Assembly: GCA_958450365.1 (NCBI GenBank)
Contig: CAUEEP010000924.1
Coordinates: forward strand, 310,001-374,000
Direction: 5' to 3'
DNA: 64,000 nucleotides
DNA from: Mesorhabditis belari
Taxonomy: Eukaryota > Nematoda > Chromadorea > Rhabditida > Rhabditidae
The position numbers and the translations under genes were made by a program. Positions within the stretch are counted from its first letter, which is position 1. Each line of letters starts with the position of its first letter. The notes below the pieces were generated by a model. The model was not told where the DNA came from. It searched no databases and saw only the letters and a list, made by a program, of their open reading frames with translations. Shown here one piece after another: positions 17,449-28,758 of the stretch.

Positions 17449-17555
17449 TCTAGATTGTGTTCCTCAAGTACTTGAATAAATTGGCGTAAATCATTTTTTG
17501 ATTTTATCTCAAGTAAATCTCAAGGAATCGTATTCTAAAAAGTGCTTTTTTTCAA

Positions 17556-17705
17556 TTGTTGTTTATCAATTGTTGTCTATCAATTGTTGCCTATCAATTG
17601 TTGTTTATCAATTGTTATTTATCAATTGTTATTTATCAATTGTTGTTTATCAATTGTTATTTATCAATTGTTGTTTATCAATTGTTGTCTATCAATTGTT
17701 TAAAC
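17556..17705. repeat. 15-bp TTGTTTATCAATTGT minisatellite
   Basis: Ten copies of TATCAATTGTTGTT/TATTT units. It encodes nothing: the long frames come from the 15-bp period. Confidence 0.9.
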
Positions 17706-17837
17706 AAACAGTTTTATTACTTTTCTATGCTTTTGAAAGCTAATTTTGAAAGCTAATTTTCATAAATGTTAACTAAAACGATCTGAATCGATCTAGCAAA
17801 GAGCCAAAAGTTTTTTATGAAAAAGGGCAAAGAATTT

Positions 17838-17914
17838 GACTCAAACGGGGATCGAACGTGCCACTTGAACGGCTATTTGCTTCAAAGACAAGCAGGCAAG
17901 CCACTCATCCAGCT
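17838..17914 (-). pseudogene. tRNA-like sequence
   Basis: The minus strand carries the A-box-like TGGATGAGTGGCTTG and B-box GTTCGATCC, with CTTGTCTTTGAAGC between, as in the unit at 21688. The stems are incomplete. A 44-bp part (5' half) is repeated at 18322-18366, on the other side of a palindromic element. Confidence 0.55.
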
Positions 17915-18052
17915 TTTAATACTCTAACGTTATATAATCCTATCTATTGTCGATTGAAACCTGCTACTTAAAATATTGATAATGAAAACCCTTTCTGGGG
18001 CTTTGGAGAATGCTCTTTTTCGATAAAAACATCAAAATCTGCTGGCTTTGAT

Positions 18053-18366
18053 ATACCGTATTTCTTCGAATAGAAGACCTGGTAAAGAGTATCATCGCGT
18101 ACTCCTGCGTAGCAGTGCGTACTCCTGCATAAAAGCTTTCAATGAAGTGCTATAGAGCTGGAAAATGACTCAAAAATACCACGTGAGCTAACAGATTTTT
18201 GAGCCATTTTCCAGCTCTGTAGCACTTGCTTGAAAGCTTTTATGCAGAAAAGAAAAGGGCTGCTACGCAGGAGTACGCGATGATACTCTTTACCCGGTCT
18301 TCTATTCGAAGAAATACGGTATTTGCTTCAAAGACAAGCAGGCAAGCCACTCATCCAGCTTTTAAA
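18053..18366. mobile_element. Palindromic MITE ATACCGTATTTCTTCG plus duplicated tRNA-like half
   Basis: An inverted repeat of about 270 bp has ends ATACCGTATTTCTTCGAATA and its complement; the arms include GTACTCCTGCGTAGCAG. Immediately to the right (18322-18366) is a second copy of the 5' half of the tRNA-like unit at 17838. Confidence 0.75.
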
Positions 18367-19278
18367 CAAGTTTATCGTTTTAGAAAGCGTTTTAGAAAGC
18401 GATTACTCGAAAGGAACACATTCTAGTCACATTGTGGCGAATTGCCACTGCTCAGCAGTTAGTCAAAAATTCAATACACAAGTTAAAATTCAAAGTTGAT
18501 GGATAAACTACCGCAATCAGTCACTAGACGATATTCAGCTGTCCGTTTGTTGTAGCTTGTATACTTAAAAAGCCCGTTATTCAAGCTTTGCTTTTGAGTG
18601 AGTTTTTGTTCTCCTTTTTTGCTTTTTATCATCCTTTTTTCAAATGCAAGTGTTGAATTGATTGTGATAGTGCCAGGTTGCTCCAGTTTGAGCGAAGTTG
18701 CCCTAATAAGGGAAAGTTGGATAAATTGTGCGTTTTCAAGAACCAGTATTGAAGACAAGTATTGAACCACACCGAGACACGGTCTCACAAGAAATTCTAT
18801 AGATCAAAACATCAACATATATTTCTTTTCAACACATTTTATTCTTTTGAATCATTTTCTCAAAACGATTCTTCACAAAAAGAATTTGTTTAGTGGCTGG
18901 GAATTGGCGCAAAGCATTGTAAAAAGTAACGATCTCCGGGAAAAAAGTCAAAGTCAAAGCTTTGAGTCAAAGCGTTTCGCTTTTTTTCCCCAAAGCGATT
19001 ATGCAAATCGAAAATTGATGATTTCAAGCGAAAAACGGGATCATTTGAATATTTTTTAGCTCATTTTTTTTGCTTATTTTTCATCATGTTTCCAATATTT
19101 GCTTATCCAGAGCAATTCTCTGGACTCTCCCTTGTTATCAGTTAAAATCTCCCTCATTTTCTTGTTTATTTCCCCACTCGCCTACTGATTTTTTTCACCA
19201 AAGTGCCAAATTTCTTCAGTTTACGCTTTCAAAATTGTTTTGAACTTGAAATGAATTCAAATTCAGTGTCAAATTTAG

Positions 19279-22200
19279 TGTCATTCACTAGAGGAACTTG
19301 AAACAAATCTTTCATCTTTCACCTCATCTTTAACCCGATGTCTTCATGCAGATAGGTAAGTGTTAAGTAAAGATTCAATTTAGGAAGGTTTTATATTAGG
19401 TTGATGCAAAAGTCTTTTTCATTTTTTTCGTACTTCTTTTGAAAAATAACAAAGTCATCAATTAACCTATGGTTTGCTCTGAATGAAAAGTGTTTATTGT
19501 TCAATTTCCCATCTTTTTAAGTCAATTTGGGTTCACTTTCAAGCAAATTCGAGAGTGAAAACGGGTTTTTCATAAAAATCTATAAAAACCTCTATAAAGA
19601 AATTGGTTGAATCAATTTCTCTGAAAATCTGAAAAAATATCTAACTTTTTGTGCTCTATCTTTTATTTATTAACATCAAGATTGGTTTCCTTAGCTAAAG
19701 CGTCTAAAATGCATCATCGAGCCGTCGCCTTTTTTGACTACCCGACTTCAGGCTCTCAAAAAAATCTAGACATAAGACATTTTAAACTCGTTTTAATGTC
19801 ATTTTGCAGAAAAATCATTGGCCTTTCGAATGCAATAAACCGTTGTTCAATTGGTGCATTTGTTACTTTTTAACGGAAGTACGAAAAAAATGAAAAAGAC
19901 TTTTGCATCAACCTAATAGTAGTAGAAAGATTAGTTGCTTGCAGAAGAAAATGAAAAAGAAACTGAAAACGATTACTGGGTCAAAAAAGGTATACAATTG
20001 TAAGTAAAGATTCGGGTTGATTAGCATTTTTAAAAACCCAATGTCTTTTCTTTTTAACGATAGAAAAAGAATTCTCTTTTCCTTCCTTTTTAAAGGTCAG
20101 TGGAACCAAAAAAGGCATCAAAAATGGCCTAAAAATGAAAAATGGCCTAAAAATACCTAAATAAATACCCTAAAGTCGCGAGTATAAGTTCTGTTTGGTT
20201 TTCGCATGCAAATTGACGGCTGTCTCCGGTGCGGTGTGTCGAGGGTTCGAACCCCGCTGCAGCATAACTTTTTTGCTTTTTAAGAACAATAATAGAAGTA
20301 AATTTATTGAGGGTTATAGCAATTTTATGCTGTTATTTGTTGCTGTTATGGCTGTTATTTGTTGCTCCGGGCGTGGCTCGGCGCGTCCGCCCTGCTCCTC
20401 TCCGGTGCTCAGTCTTATGGATCCCTCCCTGGCCTCTTCATCCGGCCAAAGTCCACGTCGACGGTCGAAAGAGATGCTTTCCAGCGTCTTCTTCAACACT
20501 ATCGTCTGGATGTATCCATAACAAATAGCAATGGTGATAGGCTGTCACCCTGTAGTATCCCGCGCTCCAAGAACAATAATAAAAGTTTATATAACAATAA
20601 AAATGTATAAAAACCCAACAAAAAGAAATTCAAAGCAATTAAAGCGAATGTAAATTAAGGCAGAACTTATACTCGAGACTTTAGGGTAAGTAAAGATTCA
20701 ATTTACAATTCAAACTTTACAATTAAAACTATACAATTTAAGTTTTAGAATTGAAGCTTTACAATAAAAACTTTACAATTTAAACTTTACAATTAAACCC
20801 TTACAATTTAAACTTTACAATTTAAACTTTACAATTTAAACTATACAATTTAAGCTTTAGAATTGAAGCTTTACAATAAAAACTTTACAATTTAATCTTT
20901 ACAATTTAGACTTTACAATTTAAACTTTACAATTTAGACTTTACAACTTAAACTTTACAATTTAATCTTTACAATTTAGACTTTACAATTTAAACTTTAC
21001 AATTTAGACCTTACAGTTTAAACTTCAAAAAATTCAGCTACGAATCAATTGAACGTCACGAAAATTCTCTTGTTTTTCTTTCAATTTGTTTTTGGGCGGC
21101 AATGCCCAGACGGAAGCATTCAAGAAGACTGTGATCGATACAAATGTGATACGGGTTGGTGAAAGAAAGATTTTCTAGGCTAAAACACGTAGCAGTCCTT
21201 CTATCTGAATTATCTTACGATCAAAAGTTGTTCTAAAAAAATTGTAAAAAGCTTTGTCAGCTAAAGGATTCGGACTCACGCCAAGGGACTTTTGAAAGGC
21301 TTTGTAGACAGTACTACTATCCATTATACCACGATCAATGTTGAAAGGCTTCCATAAGATGACCTTGAATGGGTATAGCTAAAACTTGTCTGCCAAATAT
21401 CTCGTGTTTCCGATGCGTTTTGCAAAAATTAAAAGCGGATCCGGAAGCAGCGTAAAAAACTGGATCGGACAGGCTAGGTCTCATTCGGAAAGGCCACAAT
21501 GACCTAGTAACTAGTAAAGTGTACTTCGAGATAATGAATACCGTAAATCTACTATCTGTCTGTCTGTCTGTCTGTGCCCGCTACTCCTCAGCCCCAAGAG
21601 GACCGTTTCAAATGATTTATAGTTAGTTTGGCTTAGGATTTCATGTAGTCGGGCAACATGTTTCTACATTTTTAAAAAGCCAAAAGTGCCGACGCGGGCG
21701 GGAGTCGAATCCGGGTGTGAGCCAAAGACAAGGCCGCTTGCACTGCGCCATCAAGTGGCCGAGGGGCTAACGCGTGCGTCTTTCAAACGAACCGAAGAGA
21801 GGTCACGGGTTCGCCACCTCTCGCCGCCAATTCTTTTGCTTTTTCCTCCAAAAAGTTTTTTTGCCGTGGAGCTTCTGGTCTAAACAATATATAACCATAT
21901 TTGGCGAAGAAAAGATATTCAGGAAAGACAAGAATTTAGTGGAAGATGTACTTTTCCGTAGTGGTTTCACGTTTTTTTGAACTATACTTAAGTGTAAATT
22001 GCAGCGATCATGCTGATTATTCAGCACAATTGGCCTGAAAAATCAAAAGCACATCCTTTCTCTCGCAATCCCAAAGAATAGCTTAGTGAACCAGAAAGGG
22101 GAATGTTTCCCATTTTGAAGTGCGCCTAAAAGATAAAGCATACAAGCAGGTGTGTAAGATTTAGCCTCAATTTTCTAACAGATACTGGATAGCCGAGTGG

Positions 22201-25200
22201 TTAGAGCATTTGCGAAAAGGTCAAAAGAAGCAAAAAGTCAAGGGTTCAATCCCCTCTCCCGAAATTTCCCTTTGCCATTCTTTACTTTACTTTATTACAG
22301 GACCTGGCATTCACCATGCTCCAACCGAGTACTTCAGCCGGCCTGGGCGATCAGTTTTCTCTCATCCATGCAGGTATACAAAATGAAAATGGGTATTTTT
22401 CATAGAAGCGTGCCCTTGCTTCGATATTTAAATGAACTTTTTATCAAAAATTTTATTCTCGACAATTTTAAGTTGAGCGTAATTGTGTTTAAAGTGATTT
22501 CACGATAACTCTAGAATTCACTATACACTCTAGAATTCGCTATAACTCTAGAATTCACTATAAATTGTCCAAAACCTCTAATAACTTATTAACCACGTCT
22601 TACGTTTATTATAAACCAGCCGAATTCCGGCTAAGTGTTTTAGGGTTAACGCATAGTTTGATCTCTCGAGTTAAAGGGCCCCTTCCTCTCCTGCGCTCCG
22701 TCCGAGACCCCTGTAAAAATATTGGGATCTTAACCTTTCAAAGCAGTATCGGGGCCAACCCTGATACCCTCTGAAGCACCGACATCTATACTGGGTGGCT
22801 CGCGCCCTTCCGCGCCCTCTTTGGACGCTTACCGCTTGATCACCTCGAGGAGCGATGGCGCCCCTCTCCCGCGCCCCCGCCCTCCCAAGCGCCGCCGAAG
22901 GCAAAAAGCGACGTGGCTAAGTAGTTTTTTTGATTTTCTTACGGTTTTTGATCAAAAAGTATGTAACGATTCATTTTGAATTCCCTATCGATCAAAAAAG
23001 TTTGTGGAAAGTAATCGGTTCACGGGGAGCCGAGATCCAGAGTGTGACTGACGGATGGACACTCCTTTTTTATATATAGTAGATGCGATTAGATAGTATA
23101 TATAGTAGATGAGATTATGTGTAAAGCTAGTAAGACTCGCAGAGTTACGAGCACATAAAAATGCTGATACAAAATTGATTTTGTGTGTTGGATATCAAAT
23201 TGTCTGTCTGAGAAGCTTGCTGTGTGTCTAAGCGTGTGTCTGATAAGCTTGCTTAAAACATGATCAGAATTATCGATCAGCTTTTTATCAGCTTTTACTT
23301 TTTTTCAAACTACGGCTTATTTATAGATGTTTGCCTGATTGGAACGCGATCTTTTGCAATCAGACCCAGGCCCTTTTCTCGCTACCTCCGAACTCACATA
23401 TCAATGTGCCGACCGTTTGCATATGCAGGTTCGTTTTTAGTGTTTTCAGTGTTTTCTTCAGTGTTTTTACCGTTTACCTAGAAAAATAGTTAGAAAACTA
23501 TCTGTTTTAAGTTAAGAAAACTATTGTTTTAAGTTCGAAGCTAAGTTATTCAAAGCTATCTGTTTTAGAAAGTTCACTGATTCTAGCAACTGCCAACAGT
23601 TTATCACGAGGTGCTTCAAAAGGAAAAATGGGTAAGAAATGAACTTTTCTTGATCAAATACGACTTGTGTCTGTCATTCGAATTCGGTCGACTATTGTCC
23701 GGTCGACCGATGCACATTTTGCGGACTCGGGCAGAATCAGATCTCCACCTTTTATTAAGAAGCCACCCACACCTTTAAACTTAAGCCAAAGAGAGGAGTA
23801 TTTCGAGAAAATCTTAGTTGTGACTGCTGTTTCAATCAACCCGATGAGTACTGTAATCACGTGAAGTGCAGTGATGGGAAGCCGGATTTTGAGTGAGTTT
23901 TGCTGCCAGAAGAACTTCGACAAATTCTGAGCAAATAAAACTAACAAGGCAATGTTCAGGGGATCAAATACGACTTGTGTCTGTCATTCGAATCCGGTCG
24001 ACTACCCGATGCACATTTGCGGACTCGGGCAGAATCAGATCTCAACCTCGAAATTCTATCGACAATTTGAAGGCTCAAAATCTTTCTTTTCAATGGTGAG
24101 TGGGGTAAAGTTTAGAATGAAAGCTAGAATGACACGAGTGACAAAGTGTTTTTAATCAATTTTCCTTTGTGACCGGGGACCCGAATTTTATATTATGGTA
24201 CCTAAAAAGTCTGAACTGTCTAGCGTCTAGCGTCTAGTCGTCTAGTCGTTTGTTTAGCGTCTAGCATCTAGCATCTAGTCGTCTAGCGTCTAGCGTCTAG
24301 CATCTAGCGTCTAGCATCTAGAATCTAGCGTCTAGTCGTCTAGCATCTAGTCGTCTAGCATCTAGTCGACTAGCGTCTAGCGTCTAGTCGTCTAGTCGTC
24401 TAGCACCTAGTCGTCTAGTCGTCTAGCACCTAGTCGTCTAGTCGTCTAGTCGTCTAGTCGTCTAGCGTCTAGTCGTCTAGCATCTAGTCGTCTAGCATCT
24501 AGTCCTCTAGCATCTAGTCCTCTAGCATCTAGTCGTCTAGCATCTAGTCGTCTGTCTAATGACTGCCTGGGCCAGGTTTGAACGTCCTTGCCTGACGTGG
24601 CTTTACTTTACCTGCCCCATAATCAGTTTTTATAAATTCCTTGTTTATTCGAACTCTAGTGATCAAAAAGCATTTGATTTTAGCATTTGAACTTTAGGGT
24701 AACTATTTTCTTAATGTAAGGTAACTATTTTCTTAAAGTAAAAGTAGTCAGAGTAGCTGGTTTTCTAAGCGCAACTTTTCAAAACGTTTAAGCAGTTTAA
24801 GCACATTGTTTTCTTGCTTCTTTTATCAAAATTTCTACAGGGTGGTTCACAATTCAGCACTTCAGAGGGCCTAGATTGGCCACCGCACTTCAGAGGACCT
24901 AGATTGGCCAAACTTTTCTCAACTTTTGAAGAGCATATTAAAAATTGAAAGGTTGAATCGATTAGGTAATGGGCCGTTTCACGAGAAATACTTAAGATTT
25001 ATCTCCAGAAAAAGCAGACCGATTGACCCAGTTTTAGCCAATCTAGGCCCAATTTTGGTCAATCTAGGCCAAATTTTGACCAATCTAGGCCCAATTTTGG
25101 TCAATCTAGGCCAAATTTTGACCAATCTAGGCCAAATTTTGACCAATCTAGGCCAAATTTTGGCCAATCTAGGCCATCTGGAGTGCGGCTAATTGTGGGC

Positions 25201-25840
25201 CACCCTGTATATAGCCAGAGCCAGGTCCAAAGCCAGGCTTCTGAACGAATACTGGTCATTTTTTTTTCGTGCAGCCTAATCCACAGAAATTCTTGGCCAA
25301 CCAGAAGCCAGAACTGGGCTTAGCTATGGATTTTCACTTAAAATCAGCATAATCCATAAACCCAAAAGTTTCCAGAATGGCTACTCAGTCTCGTCAAATC
25401 TTGCCGTTTTGCTCATTATTTCCACTCTGATTATCGTTTGTGTGCTCGCCGTCGTTATGGTCATCAATGGCCAAAGAAAACAGAAAATGGCCAGAGAAGT
25501 ATCGTTATTTAAAATATAGAAATCGAAATAGAAAACTAGAAATAGAAAACTAGAAAACTAGAAAAATAGAATCGAAAAAAACAAATTAAAGTACTAAAAA
25601 AGTCTTTTAATTCAACTTTTCCTATAGCAGCCGATCAAAATCGATCCACTTTTTCGTTATTAAAGGTTTCTCTTGTTTTTTGTGGTACTCAAAGCTTACT
25701 GTAATGCTTTCGACTTATCTATTGTTATAAAAAATTAAATTTAGAGACGCGAAGAGGCACAGCACGGAGCCAGTGATACTCTGGAAACGCTTCTACCTCA
25801 GAAAAAATCGAATAACAATGAGAACTCGTTTCTTTCGTAA
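19279..25840 (+). CDS. Cysteine-rich single-pass membrane protein, family not recognised (N-terminus missing)
   Basis: Seven exons with matching phases: 19279-19355, 23327-23428, 23569-23631, 23818-23892, 23960-24095, 25376-25498 and 25745-25840. They give 223 visible residues. The extracellular part has motifs RCLPDWNAIFCNQTQ, INVPTVCICRKF, SSNCQQFITRCFKRKNGCDC, DEYCNHVKC and NTTCVCHSN, with about 16 cysteines and an N-glycosylation sequon (NTT). A transmembrane helix follows (NLAVLLIISTLIIVCVLAVV), then a basic-charged 45-residue tail ending NSFLS. Orientation by charge is type I. The signal-peptide exon lies upstream and was not found. The cysteine spacing could be compared with GAS1/GFR-alpha-type modules, but I cannot assign it. 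Introns 1 and 5 contain TIR elements. Confidence 0.72.
19396..19916. mobile_element. Non-autonomous mariner-like element, TIR TTAGGTTGATGCAAAAGT
   Basis: Perfect TIRs TTAGGTTGATGCAAAAGTCT with further pairing to about 38 bp, and TA on both sides. The 520-bp interior has no readable transposase. It lies in an intron of the cysteine-rich membrane-protein gene. Confidence 0.88.
20203..20265 (+). pseudogene. tRNA-like sequence inside the TIR element
   Basis: A clear B box GAGGGTTCGAACCCCG with a paired T stem. The A-box side (GCAAATTGACGGCTGTCTCC) is poor. It is followed by ACTTTTTTGCTTTTTAAG, the shared tail. Confidence 0.55.
20500..20565 (-). pseudogene. Non-LTR reverse transcriptase fragment
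   Basis: On the minus strand the frame reads GILQGDSLSPLLFVM, the conserved block of non-LTR reverse transcriptases just before the FADD region. It is followed within a few residues by a stop. The surrounding 200 bp is markedly GC-richer than the window. Only this block is recognisable, so the clade cannot be assigned. Confidence 0.7.
20697..21022. repeat. 14-bp ACTTTACAATTTAA minisatellite
   Basis: About 22 units of ACTTTACAATTTAA with A/T substitutions. It begins 10 bp from the end of the TIR element at 20168-20686. Confidence 0.9.
21688..21758 (-). pseudogene. tRNA-like sequence, left partner of a head-to-head pair
   Basis: The minus strand reads A box TGGCGCAGTGCAAG, then CTTGTCTTTGG, then B box GGATTCGACTCC, ending in CACTTTTGGCTTTTTAAA. 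It is closely similar to the unit at 49611. Its 5' end abuts the divergent unit at 21755. Confidence 0.65.
21755..21829 (+). pseudogene. tRNA-like sequence (Leu/Ser type), right partner of a head-to-head pair
   Basis: A box TGGCCGAGGGGCTAACGCG, a CTTTCAAACGA anticodon-loop region, a long variable region and B box GGGTTCGCCACC, followed by AATTCTTTTGCTTTTTCC. It is related to the unit at 53088. Confidence 0.65.
22185..22263 (+). pseudogene. tRNA-like sequence (Ser/Leu type)
   Basis: A box TAGCCGAGTGGTTAGAGC and B box GGGTTCAATCCCC with a paired T stem. The anticodon region is not a proper stem. No partner is nearby. Confidence 0.6.
22680..22920. other. GC-rich patch of unknown origin
   Basis: About 240 bp with runs such as CTCCCGCGCCCCCGCCCTCC, far above the GC of the surroundings. 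A minus-strand frame of 77 codons (Arg/Gly/Ala-rich) is open but resembles nothing I know. It lies 420 bp after a tRNA-like unit, as the reverse-transcriptase patch does at 20340-20580. Confidence 0.4.
24215..24560. repeat. GTCTAGCATCTA / GTCGTCTAGTC array
   Basis: Very short units (GTCTAGCGTCTA, GTCTAGTC) repeated for about 345 bp in intron 5 of the membrane-protein gene. Confidence 0.9.
24838..25207. mobile_element. MITE with internal 21-bp minisatellite
   Basis: TIR CAGGGTGGTTCACAATT versus, inverted, CAGGGTGGCCCACAATT, with TA on both sides. The interior (25022-25178) is eight copies of a 21-bp unit, CCAATCTAGGCCAAATTTTG. A related pair of ends occurs at 29213-29513. Confidence 0.85.
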
Positions 25841-26337
25841 ATCGTGATTCACCAAAGTGACTCAAACAGTTATGTAGTTAACAGTTAACAGTAAAACAGT
25901 TACCTTAAATGCTGGATTAGAATGACACCGTCTAATAGAACGACACTCACAAACAAAACGACAACAAAGGAACCCCAGTTTCTTTGTTCTTCGCATTCTT
26001 GACAATTCTTGACAACCGAAATCACTCTTTTTCTCAGACTTGCTTAATTGAACGAAAAGTTTTGTAACGGTCTGGAAGATGAGCCTTGCTTTCGTTGTTT
26101 CCATTTAACTCCGCAAACCATCTAAGTTCAACTCCGCAACCATTCAACTCCGCAAATCATCTCTGTTTTGGCCTTCATTGGGTTTCGGTTACAAAAAGTT
26201 CCCAATTCTCCACTCAGCTCTCAGATGGAAATAAATGCTGGATTAGAATGACACCCTTCTGATCTCTCGAAATCTTGACTTTAGACGCCCCTTGTGGGGG
26301 TTCTATAAATAGATCTAGGCCTAAAATCTACCTAAAG
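25841..26337. other. 3' flank of the membrane-protein gene; no gene recognised
   Basis: Contains a repeated AACTCCGCAAACCATCT motif (26106-26165). CTGGATTAGAATGACACC occurs twice, at 25912 and 26234. No coding sequence is supported. Confidence 0.4.
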
Positions 26338-26955
26338 AAACCCATTTTGGTGTCAATGGAAAAGTTGTAGAGAATCAAAAATTAGGCTTATAGCCAAATT
26401 TCCAAAAAGATACACTTAGTAGTTTCGCTTAAAATGCAAGTTTTGTTGCAAGTTTTGTGAAGATTCGTAAATTTGGCATTTCTTGAAAAACAGTTTTTGA
26501 ATCGTTCTGAAAATTTGGATATAAGCTTGATTTTTGATTCTCTACAACTTTTCCATTGACACCAAAATGGGTTTCTTTTGAAGAAAGTGCTCAAACTGTC
26601 ACATATGACAATAGCCGGCTGTTTTCGATTCACCAACCCAATGACTATTTGACTATTTTAACTGATGCAGAATGAAATTACGCATCGAATGACACCAAAA
26701 ACAACTTAAAATATAATATCCATGCAAAATGAAATATTGATCAAAATAGGGCTGAAAAAATGCCCATACAGTAAGGCAGACAGAAAGACAGACAGAAAGA
26801 CAGACAGATACCGTAACCCGCCCCCCCTCCCCTTCCCCTCATTTTCCGCCATTTCATTTCCCCTACAACTTTTCCACATTGACACCAAAATGGGTTTCTT
26901 TTGAAGAAAGTGCTCAAACTGTCACATATGACAATAGCCGGCAGTTTTCAATTCA
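26338..26955. mobile_element. Foldback mariner-type element, TIR TTGGGTTGGTGAATTGAAAA
   Basis: Arms starting AAACCCATTTTGGTGTCAAT occur inverted at 26340 and 26550. The outer right end CACATATGACAATAGCCGGC..CAACCCAA occurs twice (26600-26640, 26917-26963). Between them lie (AGACAGAA)n and a C-rich tract at 26820-26870. The same family is at 30379-30929, and a single end at 31340-31390. Confidence 0.75.
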
Positions 26956-27867
26956 CCAACCCAATAGATACGTTTTTAATCAGAAATAATATAGTTTTAT
27001 GAAAATCTAATAATCAATCAGTAAACGACAAACAAAATAGCTATACAATTAATGCTAAAAGACTATGGTGCAAGTTTTTCACAATTTCTTTTCCAAACTT
27101 CTTTTTCCAGTCAAACTTTTTCCGAGAACTTTCTTTCCAACCTAATAGTATGATAAAGTAAAGAAAATTCTATAACTTGGCAATATAGTTGTGCCATTTT
27201 GAAAGCAAGAAACTCAAGAAACAATGTCTTTTCAGTTGTGTCTTTTTTTTTTGAAACACGATTTACGCAAATTCAGTTTTCCCATTCGACAATTTCCACC
27301 TTTTCGTTTTTTTTTTTCAAATATTTCAATTTATAAAACTTTCTTCGACCAAATCATTTGAAAACAGAGGTTTAATTTTATTTCTTTGTTCGACTTTTTT
27401 TGTTCTTTAAATTTCAACCATTTCAACCATGTACATACCTTTTTATCGATTTCTTTTCCTTTTTTTTTCAACTACATTTATTCAATTAACTGCATAAAGT
27501 CGAGAAAACTCGAAAAAAAAAAAGAAAATAAATACTACAATTGCTAATAAAAACACGAAAAAAATGAAAAAATGAAAAAATGAATGGCGAAGGGTAAGTT
27601 GTAAGGAAGAAAGTGCCGAAATCTATTGCAGATCATAGTGAATGGAATGGGTTATGCATTTGAATGAAAAAAAAATGAGAAAATGAATGAACTGAAACAG
27701 TTTTGGCTACGAGAAGTGACTATTACAAGTAGGTGTGGGATTTTTGCAGAAACGCGAGGCGTTTGGCGTGCTGAAAGTGAGAGTTTTCACTTCAAGAGCT
27801 ACTGCCATAGATAGCTAGGGTTTGAGAAAATGAGAATTCGCTCTGTAATCCCTACAGTATTCTTTGG

Positions 27868-28060
27868 AGTAAGCTTAGGCTTAGGCTTAGGTTCTATAGT
27901 CCTAAGACTACTGCAGGCCTTACAGTATCCTTTGGAGTAGGCTTAGGCTTAGGCTTAACAGTTCTAAGGCTACTGTAAGCCCTACAGTATCCTTTGAAGT
28001 AGGCTTAGGCTTAGGCTTAACAGTTCTAAGGCTACTGTAAACCCTACAGTATCCCTTGGG
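27868..28060. repeat. 66-bp repeat with TTAGGC runs
   Basis: Three copies of a unit containing CCTACAGTATCCTTTGGAGT followed by two to three TTAGGC telomere-type hexamers. Nearby, three diverged copies of a block starting GAAACGC (27750, 28160, 28303) share the phrase CTACTGCCATAG or a similar one. All lie in the 900 bp past the complexin stop. Confidence 0.75.
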
Positions 28061-28758
28061 GTACTGGAGGATCATACTCTCACAACAGTTTATTGCATCG
28101 GATCCACGGTGATGACCTAATGTGTCTTACAGTACACAGTAGCTTTAGGAGTAGAGTAGGATTGTAATAGAAACGCAAGAGCTCTGGCGCAGTGACTATG
28201 AGAGACTCTACTCCAGGGATTACTGCCATAGGTGGCGCGCGTTTGCGCAAGTGAGAACCGTAAAGGAGCCCTAGGAATACTTTAGATTACTGTCAAAAAA
28301 ACAGAAACGCAAAGAGTCTGGCACACCCAGATTGACGCACGAATGTGAGCATCCAGCTCTCTGTGGATTACGGTATGGAATTGCAGCTATTACAATACAC
28401 TTTACAGTACACTTACAGTACTATTACAGTATTGCCGAAAACGCGAGCGATCTGACCCACACTTTCTGCGAAAATCCCACCAAAATCAAATTCAAACGCG
28501 TAACTTTCTCAGCCGGATTAAAGACAACAAAATTTGTTAGAAAATCTTTGGTTTCATGGAAAACCTCTATGTACATTTAAAATTTAAGTCCAGAGTATGG
28601 CAATTGAAGACTACAAGTGTTGTTAGATCTACAAGTGTTAGATCTACAAGATCTACAAGTGTTTCTAGATCCACGAGTGTTGTTGAAGGCTACAAGTGTT
28701 GATAAATCAAAAGCATTACGGTATAAATGGTATAATTGGCAAGTTTACGGTAATTGTT

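Larger units (their letters stand above)
20168..20686. mobile_element. TIR element carrying a tRNA-like unit and a reverse-transcriptase fragment
   Basis: The ends CCCTAAAGTCGCGAGTATAA and, inverted, CCCTAAAGTCTCGAGTATAA form a 26-27-bp TIR with one mismatch, flanked by TA. Inside are a tRNA-like unit (20203-20265, plus), a T-rich tail, and a GC-rich block whose minus strand encodes a reverse-transcriptase motif (20500-20565). A DNA-transposon-like frame around retroelement parts is unusual. Confidence 0.75.

Noticed and set aside
18483..18788. 101-codon minus-strand frame with balanced composition
   Set aside because: No acceptor or donor fits, there is no homology, and it sits between repeats. 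It remains possible, but I could not support it.
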